The position numbers and the translations under genes were made by a program. Under the pieces are notes generated by a model. The model was given only the letters and a program-made list of their open reading frames with translations, did no database searches and was not told where the DNA came from. Shown piece after piece: positions 27,315-35,712 of a stretch of 64,000 nt of DNA; positions within the stretch are counted from its first letter, which is position 1; each line of letters opens with the position of its first letter. This DNA comes from Clostridium zeae (GTDB taxonomy: Bacteria > Bacillota > Clostridia > Clostridiales > Clostridiaceae): positions 7,154-71,153 of the forward strand of contig NZ_BMBA01000009.1 of NCBI RefSeq assembly GCF_017312485.1. The letters run 5' to 3'.

Positions 27315-30300
27315 ATAGATAGCGGTAAAGTTGACGCAACACTCAATCTATTAGCTAATGTACCAAATGAGTTAATAGGAAAACTATCAAAGATATCGGA
27401 GAATGAAAAGATAAACCAAGGTAGTATAGAGGTTGTTGTATTATTTGGGGATAATGTGGATAAAGTTGTGCAATCTGTGGATAAAATCGGAGGAAAGCTT
27501 GAAAATCTAGGGTTTGGCTTTGGGATAGTAACAATTAAAGCTGTGGATATTAATAGGATTTCTGAATTAGAAGGTGTTCAATACGCCGAATTGCCAAAGG
27601 TTTTGTTCACCTCGGATGTGAATAGTAATAGAGCGGCATGTGTTCCACAAGTATATAGTGAATATAATGTTACTGGAGCAGGGGTGTTAGTAGGTTTTAT
27701 AGACACAGGTATAGATTATACTCATCCAGCATTTAGAAATCAGGATGGAACTACTAGAATAGATTATATATATGATCTTACAGCGCAAGGAAAAGTATAT
27801 GATAGAAATATGATAAATCAAGCTCTGCGCTCAAGTAATCCACTAGCTGTAGTTGATGTCACAGATCCAATAGGTCATGGAACCCATGTCGCTGGTATAG
27901 CCTGTGCTGGAGGAAATATAAATAGACAATACTACGGGGTGGCATATGAGTGTTCTATAGCTATGGTAAAAACAACTAGGTATGGATTTGCTAACTATGC
28001 TTTGAGTACCCAAATAATGAGAGGAATAAGATTTTTAATTGATCGAGCAAATGAGCTGAAAAAACCTTTAGTTATAAATATTAGCTTAAGCACAAATGAT
28101 GGTGCACATAATGGTACTAGTTTATTTGAACAGTATATACAGACAGTTTGTACTTTAGAAAGAATAGCTGTAGTTATAGCAGCAGGGAATGAAGGAGAAG
28201 CAGCTCATCATGTAGGTGGAGAACTTAGAGAGCAGATAAATATATCTCTTTCTGTTTCAGAGGGAGAACCAACATTGACATTACAATTATATAAGCCCCT
28301 TCTTAGTAATTTATCCCTTGTTTTAACCACTCCATCTGGTATAAGAACTGGTGAAATAATTTTAAGTGAAGGATATAAGGAGACAACAGTTGGTGGCAAT
28401 AGGTGTCTGATATATAATACAGGCCCTAGACCATTTGACATTGCAGGGGAAATAACTATAAGTCTTGTACCTGTAGGGGAAACTTTAAGTGCAGGTGAAT
28501 GGACTATAACATTAAAAACTTTAAATCAGTATAGAGGGCTTTACGACATATGGTTACCTATAACTGAGGCCTTAAATCCTAGCACTAGGTTTTTACAACC
28601 TAATGTATTTAACACCTTAGGAATACCTGCTACTGTAGAGGCTGCTATATCAGTAGGCAGCTATGACTACAAAACTAACAATTTATCTCCTTTTTCAGGT
28701 AGGGGAAGACTACTAAATGTATCGTTTAATAAACCTGATATCTCTGCTCCTGGGGAAGGTATATTGGCTCCAGTAGAGGGAGGAGGTTTTGATTCTAAGA
28801 CAGGAACATCTATGGCATCGCCTCATGTGGCTGGTATATGTGCATTGTTACTTCAATGGGGCATTGTAAATGGAAATGACCCTTTTCTATTTGGAGATAG
28901 ATTGAAATATTACATTATGAGATCAGCTAAAAGAGAAAGAACAGATGTTGCTTATCCTAATCCTAGTTGGGGATATGGCACTATATGTGCATATGATGCT
29001 TTAACTTTACTAAGAGCGTCGCACGAAGGGAGAGGTTATATGAGAGATAGTGAAAAAAGACAAAAAAATCAAACTTCAACTGGGGTGAATACTGGAAGTC
29101 AAATAAGTACTTCAAATATTACAGGGAGCACTGGCCTAACCTTTGAAGGGCAGCAGTCTGGTATTCAGCAAGGAGCAATTGGACAAAATACAGAGAAAAA
29201 TGTTATAGGTGCAACTGGATCAGTAGGAAATCAGCAGACTGGAAGTTTACAAGTAACACCTGGCATGAGCCAAGGCGTTAGTCAGTTGCAGAGTAATCAA
29301 CAAGGTGGTAGTTCAACAGGTGTAAGTAATGCTATAGCAGGACCGGATGGTAATTTGTTTTTAAATCCTAACTATAGGTATTTTGCAATAGAGTATCAAG
29401 GTGACATAAAAAATGCCATCAAGAAGTATGGTGATGTTGATGTACTGATTTTGGATGAATACAATGCTGTGCTCGTAGGACCAATAGATAAAATAAATAC
29501 TATTGTAAAGGATGTGCCAGAAGTAATAAATATAGATACAGGGAGGATATTTACATTATCTGCAATCTCACCAGTAGAAGCGGCCGATGCTACTCTGTTT
29601 CACAATAATGTCTATCTTCCGTTAAATGGAGAAGGAGTAATTATTGGTATTATAGACAGTGGAATAGACTATCTAAATGATGAATTTATAAAAGAAGATG
29701 ATACTACAAGGATATTGAGGATATGGGATGAAACTATACAAACACCAAATGGTATACCAATAGGATTCCCTTTCGGTACGGAATATACAGAACAACAAAT
29801 AAATAGTGCAATAAAAGCTAAAAGAGCTGGAAGTGATCCATATGCAATAGTTCCTTCTAAGGATGAAATAGGACATGGTACTCACATGGCGGGACTTGCA
29901 GCTGCAAGAGGTAAGAATCCAGCAGTTGTTGGTGCAGCACCTGGGGCTACATTAGCTGTTGTAAAGGTTAAAGAAGCACCTCAAGGTTCCTTAGATTACT
30001 TTTTTGCATATGGTCAGGCTCCTGGCAGGTATGGTAATGTTGATGTGCTATTAGCTGTAAAGTATTTATATAATGTAGCAATAAGTCTTAGAAGGCCTAT
30101 GGTAATATATTTGCCACTTGGCACGAATTTAGGATCACATGATGGGAATGCAACTATAGAAAGATATATTGATGAAGTGGCAAAAGTGAGAGGGATTATT
30201 GTGCTAACCACTGTTGGTAATCAAGCTGAAGCAGATACACATACAACTGGAACTTTAGCTAAGACAGGGGATAGCAGTATTATTGAATTAAGAATTGGAA

Positions 30301-31232
30301 GAGATCAAAGAAATATTCAGTTTGAGATTTGGATAGGTAAACCAGATAAGTTTTCGCTGTCAATTGTATCACCTTCGGGTGAAATTATTCAACGAATACC
30401 ACCTAAGCTAAAACAAACTAGTGAAATAAATTTTGTGTATGAGAGAACTAAGATGACGGTTGAGTATTCTATACCAGAAAATACTACAGGAGATGAAAGA
30501 ATTGTAATTAGGGCACAAGATATAAGAGAAGGAATATGGCAGTTTAAATTGAATGGAGATCTTGTAGTTAATGGTAGATATGATGCGTATCTTCTTCAAA
30601 GAGACTTATTAGCTCCTGATACAAAGTTTTTAAGTGGCAATCAATATACTACACTTACAATTCCTTCTACATCAAGAAGAGTAATATCGGTAGCTTATTA
30701 TAACCAAAATAATAATGCAACTGTAGGAGAATCTGGTAGAGGTTATACGAGAGATAATAGAGTAAAACCTGATATCGCTGCAGGTGGTGTAAACGCACTA
30801 ACTACTGATGTTGGAGGAGGAACCGTTACTGTCTCTGGATCAAGTGTAGCAGGGGCGGTTACCGCTGGATGCTGTGCTTTACTTCTACAATGGGGTGTCG
30901 TTGAGAAGAATGATCCTACTATGTATGCTGCTAATATAAAAACTTATTTATATAGAGGAGCTACCAAAAGAGAAGGAGATGTGTATCCTAACCCTCAATG
31001 GGGGTATGGAATGTTAAACATGAAAGGTGTATTCGATAATATAAGAAGTGTCTTTAATGTTAAAGCAGACTCGGAAGTTCAAGCTTTTAATAAACAAAAT
31101 AATAGAATAGAGGAAAGTAACGAAAATAGGGATGAAAAATTGTTATATGATGACAAGTATAGAGAAGATAATGAATTTGTAGAATTCAATAAAGGAAATT
31201 TAATAATTAGGATACCTAAAGTTAAAAAGTAG
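27315..31232 (+). CDS. Fused double-subtilase germination protease (Csp family), apparent ATA start
   Basis: 1305 residues if translation starts at ATA 27315, eight bases after AGGAGG; the next usual start is GTG 27456. The region between encodes a prodomain-like segment, so ATA is favoured. The first subtilase has Asp130 (GFIDTGIDY), His191 (HGTHVAG), Asn in AAGNEGE and Ser499 (GTSMASPHVAG). A Gly/Gln/Thr-rich linker and a second prodomain (about 580-760) follow. The second subtilase has Asp781, His857 and Ser1177 (GSSVAGAV), so both triads are present. It recalls CspBA of C. difficile, which processes pro-SleC. sleC lies 107 bases downstream. Confidence 0.88.
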   Translation: MDSGKVDATLNLLANVPNELIGKLSKISENEKINQGSIEVVVLFGDNVDKVVQSVDKIGGKLENLGFGFGIVTIKAVDINRISELEGVQYAELPKVLFTSDVNSNRAACVPQVYSEYNVTGAGVLVGFIDTGIDYTHPAFRNQDGTTRIDYIYDLTAQGKVYDRNMINQALRSSNPLAVVDVTDPIGHGTHVAGIACAGGNINRQYYGVAYECSIAMVKTTRYGFANYALSTQIMRGIRFLIDRANELKKPLVINISLSTNDGAHNGTSLFEQYIQTVCTLERIAVVIAAGNEGEAAHHVGGELREQINISLSVSEGEPTLTLQLYKPLLSNLSLVLTTPSGIRTGEIILSEGYKETTVGGNRCLIYNTGPRPFDIAGEITISLVPVGETLSAGEWTITLKTLNQYRGLYDIWLPITEALNPSTRFLQPNVFNTLGIPATVEAAISVGSYDYKTNNLSPFSGRGRLLNVSFNKPDISAPGEGILAPVEGGGFDSKTGTSMASPHVAGICALLLQWGIVNGNDPFLFGDRLKYYIMRSAKRERTDVAYPNPSWGYGTICAYDALTLLRASHEGRGYMRDSEKRQKNQTSTGVNTGSQISTSNITGSTGLTFEGQQSGIQQGAIGQNTEKNVIGATGSVGNQQTGSLQVTPGMSQGVSQLQSNQQGGSSTGVSNAIAGPDGNLFLNPNYRYFAIEYQGDIKNAIKKYGDVDVLILDEYNAVLVGPIDKINTIVKDVPEVINIDTGRIFTLSAISPVEAADATLFHNNVYLPLNGEGVIIGIIDSGIDYLNDEFIKEDDTTRILRIWDETIQTPNGIPIGFPFGTEYTEQQINSAIKAKRAGSDPYAIVPSKDEIGHGTHMAGLAAARGKNPAVVGAAPGATLAVVKVKEAPQGSLDYFFAYGQAPGRYGNVDVLLAVKYLYNVAISLRRPMVIYLPLGTNLGSHDGNATIERYIDEVAKVRGIIVLTTVGNQAEADTHTTGTLAKTGDSSIIELRIGRDQRNIQFEIWIGKPDKFSLSIVSPSGEIIQRIPPKLKQTSEINFVYERTKMTVEYSIPENTTGDERIVIRAQDIREGIWQFKLNGDLVVNGRYDAYLLQRDLLAPDTKFLSGNQYTTLTIPSTSRRVISVAYYNQNNNATVGESGRGYTRDNRVKPDIAAGGVNALTTDVGGGTVTVSGSSVAGAVTAGCCALLLQWGVVEKNDPTMYAANIKTYLYRGATKREGDVYPNPQWGYGMLNMKGVFDNIRSVFNVKADSEVQAFNKQNNRIEESNENRDEKLLYDDKYREDNEFVEFNKGNLIIRIPKVKK

Positions 31233-31339
31233 CATTAGCTTAGAGAAATATATATTAAGTTGGTTTTCGAGATGACATATTCACAAAACCTTTGCTAAGA
31301 GCATATTATAGTAAAGAAAAATTTAAAAGGAGTAATATA

Positions 31340-32701
31340 ATGCCATTTAAGGGAAATTTGAAAATTCAATGTTTTCAGGGAGATAATTACATTCCTGTAG
31401 ATAACGTAAGGATAACTATCACTCCTACTGGAGAGTTTGCTTCTCCGAGTGCTCAAACTATGCAGCTAAGTACTGACTCAGCTGGGTTGACACCAGTTAT
31501 ACAATTGGATACCCCTCCATTACAGTATTCCCAGGCGCCTAATAACCAAATTCCTTATAGTTTGGCAGATTTAAAAGTTGAAAGAGCAGGTTTTGAACCG
31601 CTTTTTATAAAAGGATGTCAGATATATCCAGATAAAGTTGCATACCAGAAATGTAATCTGAGTGAAACATCAAACACAAGACAGGGAGAAAACATTATAC
31701 TGATACAACCTAATAAACTTGTAGGTAACTTCCCACCCAAGATTCCAGAAGACCCAGAGAAACCACTTCCACCACCAAGTAGTGGAGTAGTTTTAAGCAA
31801 ACCAGTAGTTCCGGAATTCGTAGTGGTTCATCAAGGGGGGCCAAATGATGCATCTGCGCCAAACTACACAGTAAGATTTAAAGATTATATAAAGAATGTT
31901 GCTAGTTCTGAGATTTTTCCTACCTGGTCCGATAATACGATTAGAGCTAATTTGTTTTGCATAATATCCTTTACGCTTAATAGGATTTATACAGAATGGT
32001 ACAGGGGAAAAGGAAAAAACTTTGATATAACCAGTTCTACAGCTTTTGACCACGCATTTAGTTACGGAAGGAACATATTTGATAATATAGAGAGAATAGC
32101 TGATGAAATATTTGCTACTTATGTTAAAAGACCTGGCAGAAGACAACCATTATTAACTCAGTATTGCGATGGAAAGAATGTTCAATGCCCAGGTTGGTTA
32201 ACTCAATGGGGAAGTAAGTATCTTGGGGATGAAGGAAGAACTCCATTTCAAATACTAACTAATTTTTATGGTTCAGATCTTGAATTAGTAACAGCAGAAG
32301 AAGTTAAAGGTATTCCAAGTTCATATCCAGGGTATCCTCTTAAGATAGGATCTAAAGGAGAGCCTGTTAGAACTGTTCAAACTTATTTAAATAGAATTTC
32401 AGTGAATTATCCATTAATTCCTAAGCTTTCTGTAGATGGAGATTATGGTCCAAATACAGCAGAGTCTGTTAGAGTATTCCAAAGCATATTCAGTCTTCCA
32501 CAGACTGGTGTAGTTGATTATGCTACATGGTATAAAATATCTGATGTGTACGTTGGTGTAACAAAGATTGCTGAATTAAGAGCTTCAACATCTGCAAGGA
32601 ATGATGCTGGGATAGAAAGAATATTTTTCCCACCAACTACATCGAATATTTATAGAGGCGATGATGTGCCTTATGTAAATTACTTTGATGATTTGTTTTA
32701 A
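31340..32701 (+). CDS. sleC: Spore cortex-lytic enzyme SleC
   Basis: 453 residues from ATG 31340, with AAAGGAG upstream. An N-terminal pre/pro region (about 1-145) ends in a Pro-rich stretch (PEDPEKPLPPP). The mature enzyme probably begins before VPEFVVVHQGGP. A SpoIID-like catalytic region follows (VASSEIFPTW, RANLFCIISFTLNRIYTEWYR, LTQYCDG, LTQWGS), and then a peptidoglycan-binding domain (about 330-400; LKIGSKGEPVRTVQ, SVDGDYGPNT). It hydrolyses cortex peptidoglycan during germination after activation by Csp protease. Its place behind csp mirrors C. perfringens. Confidence 0.93.
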   Translation: MPFKGNLKIQCFQGDNYIPVDNVRITITPTGEFASPSAQTMQLSTDSAGLTPVIQLDTPPLQYSQAPNNQIPYSLADLKVERAGFEPLFIKGCQIYPDKVAYQKCNLSETSNTRQGENIILIQPNKLVGNFPPKIPEDPEKPLPPPSSGVVLSKPVVPEFVVVHQGGPNDASAPNYTVRFKDYIKNVASSEIFPTWSDNTIRANLFCIISFTLNRIYTEWYRGKGKNFDITSSTAFDHAFSYGRNIFDNIERIADEIFATYVKRPGRRQPLLTQYCDGKNVQCPGWLTQWGSKYLGDEGRTPFQILTNFYGSDLELVTAEEVKGIPSSYPGYPLKIGSKGEPVRTVQTYLNRISVNYPLIPKLSVDGDYGPNTAESVRVFQSIFSLPQTGVVDYATWYKISDVYVGVTKIAELRASTSARNDAGIERIFFPPTTSNIYRGDDVPYVNYFDDLF

Positions 32702-32727
32702 GAATGCTGATTTTTTATAGAGATAAA

Positions 32728-32765
32728 GAGAAGTGTAAGCTTTTATATAGTTTGCACTTTTCTTT
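32728..32765 (+). terminator. csp-sleC terminator
   Basis: AGAAGTGTAAGC pairs with GTTTGCACTTTTCT around a loop of about 10 bases. Only a short T run follows. Confidence 0.65.
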
Positions 32766-32840
32766 ATATGAATCATTAGCGTCTATTTTTATTTAGGATA
32801 AAGATGTTAAAATTACAATAAAAAACAAGAATATTGGCGA

Positions 32841-32887
32841 ATTATTATCAAATAAAGCTATTTATTTGACGATAATAATAGTATAAT
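32841..32887 (+). promoter_or_regulatory. Dyad and -10 upstream of the H-NOX chemoreceptor
   Basis: TATTATCAAATAAA (32843-32856) and TTTATTTGACGATAATA (32861-32877) form a 14-bp inverted repeat with a two-base insertion. TATAAT lies directly after it at 32882-32887. The dyad covers the -35 zone, so it looks like an operator. A SigD-type reading (TAAA, CGATAA) is also conceivable but the spacing is short. Confidence 0.4.
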
Positions 32888-32929
32888 GTAGCTAATGAAT
32901 AACTGTTATTAGTTAGAGGGAGGAACACT

Positions 32930-34717
32930 ATGAAGGGAACGGTAGTTTCTACTTGGCTTAAAACATGTAGAAGGCTTTATGGTAATGAAATTGTAGATAG
33001 GGCTATGACAAATGTCACATGGGATAGTGGGAGGATTTTTACACCACTTGAAAATGTAGATGATAAAGTTATAGGCAATGTAATAAAGTACATAGCTGAA
33101 GCTAAGCAGATGAATCTAAGCAAGCTTTGGTATATATTGGGTGAAAATAATATAGAAACTTTCTATAATGATTACCCAGCTTTTTTTAGAAAATTAAATT
33201 TGTACACATTTCTAAAGGCAATGAATGATGTACATGCGGTAATAATGAGAAAATTTTCTGGAGCTAAACCTCCCGCTTTTCAATTAGAGCCTGTAAGTAA
33301 AAATCAAGCTGTATTTGTATACAATTCTCCAAGAGGTATGTTTGATTATTTTCAGGGATTACTAAATGGTAGCGCTAAAAAATTTGGTGAAGAAATATCT
33401 ATAGAAGAGGTAGCAAGGACAGAAACTTCATTGTCTCTTAAACTAACTTTTCAGTATGAGATATTAAATAAAAAGAAGTATAGACTGAACAAATTGTTAT
33501 CCTTTGGATTTGTAAAAAATATAGGAGTAAAATCCGCAATACCTACTTTTATAATCACTGCAATAATAGGTATTATCATGTCTGGAGTAACTAATGGAGT
33601 TATAGTGGCTGGGGTTGCGGCTGTCATATCTGCTTTATTTACAAACATGATGCTTGCACCAAAGAAAGCTATAATAGATGAACTTAATGCTATGGCAGAA
33701 AGAAAGTATAGCAATCTACAGTTACAATCAAAGGATATATTTGAAGACATTTTTAATAGTATAACAAATGTTAAAGATATGTGGTCTCAAGATTTGACAT
33801 CTTTTAATAGTGTAACTGATGAGATGAATGTGTTTTCGAAGGACATGTTCCAGATTACAGAATCTATGAGATATACAACAGAAGAAATCAGCGGGTTTTC
33901 TGGACAAGTTGCAGAGATGTCCACTCAACAGGATATAAATACAGAAAACTTGTTAACTCAGATTAATAAAAACATAGAGGAAATAAATTCTTTAGTTAGC
34001 AGTGAAAACAGAAATAAGACTGAATTAGATAAAGCTGTTATAAAAATTGAAGATAGCTATGAACATGTAGAGAGAGCGAGTACTCATATAAATGATACAC
34101 TGCAATCCTTCATGGGAGTAAAAGAAAGCGGAAGAAAACTTCAAGAAAAGGCATCAGACATTACTAGTATTGTATCAATAGTTTCTGGAATTTCGGAACA
34201 AACAAATCTTTTAGCTTTAAATGCTTCTATAGAAGCAGCTAGAGCTGGGGAGCAAGGAAGAGGATTTGCTGTAGTTGCTGAATCTATAAGAAAGTTAGCT
34301 GAGCAATCTAAGGGAGCAGTTAGAGAAATTAATCAAAATCTAGATGTTTTTGCCACCGATATAAACGGGTTAGTTGATAACATAGATAGTCAATACAAGG
34401 TTCTTGAAAAAGAAACCTCAGCACTTAAGGATGTTAAAGACATAAGTTTTGAAGCCAAAAATTCAATACAAGATGTTTCAGAGGCTATAAATAGTTCTAT
34501 AGAAGCTCTTAATAGGGAAGCAGATTCTATACAAGAAATGTTTAAGAGTATAGATTCCTTAGCTGCAATTGCAGTAGAAAATGCAGCTGCATCAGAAACT
34601 GTAAGTGCAAGTATTGAAGATTATAAAAAGGAAATAGACAAAACTATAGATAGTATTAGAAAAATTGAAGGTATAATCGACATATTTAAAAAAGAATTAG
34701 CTAAGTATAAGATATAA
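32930..34717 (+). CDS. H-NOX heme sensor fused to a methyl-accepting chemotaxis protein
   Basis: 595 residues with AGGGAGGA ahead of the ATG. The H-NOX domain covers about 1-185. The heme ligand is His102, and YNSPR at 131-135 gives the Tyr-Ser-Arg propionate clamp. Trp9, Asn74 and Tyr140 correspond to the distal-pocket trio of the oxygen-binding Caldanaerobacter (formerly Thermoanaerobacter) H-NOX. Two membrane helices (about 196-245) follow, then a cytoplasmic signalling domain with the hairpin tip [21 protein letters not shown] (about 422-442). It should steer motility in response to oxygen or NO. It resembles clostridial SONO proteins and stands alone. Confidence 0.94.
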   Translation: MKGTVVSTWLKTCRRLYGNEIVDRAMTNVTWDSGRIFTPLENVDDKVIGNVIKYIAEAKQMNLSKLWYILGENNIETFYNDYPAFFRKLNLYTFLKAMNDVHAVIMRKFSGAKPPAFQLEPVSKNQAVFVYNSPRGMFDYFQGLLNGSAKKFGEEISIEEVARTETSLSLKLTFQYEILNKKKYRLNKLLSFGFVKNIGVKSAIPTFIITAIIGIIMSGVTNGVIVAGVAAVISALFTNMMLAPKKAIIDELNAMAERKYSNLQLQSKDIFEDIFNSITNVKDMWSQDLTSFNSVTDEMNVFSKDMFQITESMRYTTEEISGFSGQVAEMSTQQDINTENLLTQINKNIEEINSLVSSENRNKTELDKAVIKIEDSYEHVERASTHINDTLQSFMGVKESGRKLQEKASDITSIVSIVSGISEQTNLLALNASIEAARAGEQGRGFAVVAESIRKLAEQSKGAVREINQNLDVFATDINGLVDNIDSQYKVLEKETSALKDVKDISFEAKNSIQDVSEAINSSIEALNREADSIQEMFKSIDSLAAIAVENAAASETVSASIEDYKKEIDKTIDSIRKIEGIIDIFKKELAKYKI

Positions 34718-34740
34718 TAAAGATGAAACATTTCAATACA
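34718..34740 (+). repeat. R1 repeat, partial copy (left end only)
   Basis: ATAAAGATGAAACATTTCAAT matches the left terminus of the R1 copy at 43356-43374 with one or two differences. It overlaps the chemoreceptor stop codon region. No right half was found before the R2 element. Confidence 0.4.
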
Positions 34741-34767
34741 AGAGCTTAGAATAGCTATTTAGGGTAA

Positions 34768-34884
34768 ACAGTAAAAAATAAAATTTATGCCGCCTGCCAA
34801 ATTTTCCTCATATGCATTCGGAAAGGCAGATGCGTTAAAAAAGCTCACTGAAGAAGGTCGCTTCAGTGAGCTTTTTTATTTTTT
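34768..34884 (-). repeat. R2 dispersed structured repeat, copy d (reverse orientation)
   Basis: Read on the minus strand: GCTCACTGAAG pairs perfectly with CTTCAGTGAGC, then T6. GCATCTGCCTTTCCGAATG, ATATGAGG, GGCAGGCGGCAT and a TTTTTTACTG end follow. The stem differs from copies b and c at both arms in a compensating way. Because of its symmetry the hairpin can also terminate the chemoreceptor transcript. Confidence 0.7.
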
Positions 34885-35010
34885 GTAAGAAAAATTTAAG
34901 AAATATGATAAGTAATCTGTAAGATTTAGGGAGTAATATTAAAGAAGGGCTATAAGGAGGGGATTTGGATGGTATAATATTGTAGAAATGTATTAATAGG
35001 GGGATAAAAA

Positions 35011-35712
35011 TTGGACAAGTATAATGTTTTGGTAGTTGACGATGAAAAAGAAATAACTGATGCTATAGAGATATATTTAAGTAATGAAGGATTAAATATA
35101 CTTAAAGCTTACGACGGAATGGAAGCTTTAGATATGTTGATGAACAATGATGTTCATCTAATAATAATGGATGTTATGATGCCTAAATTGGATGGTTTAA
35201 AGGCAACTTTTAATATAAGAAAAGAAAGAAATATACCAATTATAATCTTATCAGCTAAGTCTGAAGATGTTGATAAAATAATGGGTCTTAATATGGGAGC
35301 TGATGACTATATGACAAAACCTTTTAATCCTTTAGAACTCATAGCTAGAGTGAGATCTCAGCTTAGGAGGTATTTAAAACTAGGGAATTACGAAGCTTTA
35401 GATAAAGATGAAATAAGTACGGGAGGTCTGTGTCTTAATAGGGTAAATAAAACTGTATCAGTAGATGGAGAAGAAATCAAGCTGACTCCACGAGAATATA
35501 AGATATTAAATCTTTTAATGTCAACTCCAGATAGGGTGTTTTCAATAGATGAAATATACGAAAAAGTATGGAACGAGTTTAGTTATAACGCTGATAATAC
35601 AGTAGCAGTGCATATTAGGAGAATAAGAGAGAAGATTGAAATTGACCCTAAGGATCCTAAATATTTAAAGGTGGTGTGGGGAGTTGGGTATAAGATTGAT
35701 AAACAAAAGTAA
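35011..35712 (+). CDS. OmpR/PhoB-family response regulator
   Basis: 233 residues from TTG 35011, preceded by AGGGGG. The receiver domain (about 1-118) has the acidic pair DDE, the phosphoacceptor Asp in IMDVMMP (near 53) and the Lys in TKPF (near 103). The winged-helix DNA-binding domain (about 140-230) has LTPREYKILNLL, AVHIRRIREKIE and VWGVGYK. It overlaps the sensor kinase gene, so the two are translationally coupled and form a two-component system. Confidence 0.95.
   Translation: MDKYNVLVVDDEKEITDAIEIYLSNEGLNILKAYDGMEALDMLMNNDVHLIIMDVMMPKLDGLKATFNIRKERNIPIIILSAKSEDVDKIMGLNMGADDYMTKPFNPLELIARVRSQLRRYLKLGNYEALDKDEISTGGLCLNRVNKTVSVDGEEIKLTPREYKILNLLMSTPDRVFSIDEIYEKVWNEFSYNADNTVAVHIRRIREKIEIDPKDPKYLKVVWGVGYKIDKQK

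Noticed and set aside
27456-31232. GTG 27456 as the start of the double subtilase
   Set aside because: It would remove 47 residues of a protein-like prodomain and ignore the ideal AGGAGG at 27301; kept only as a fallback.
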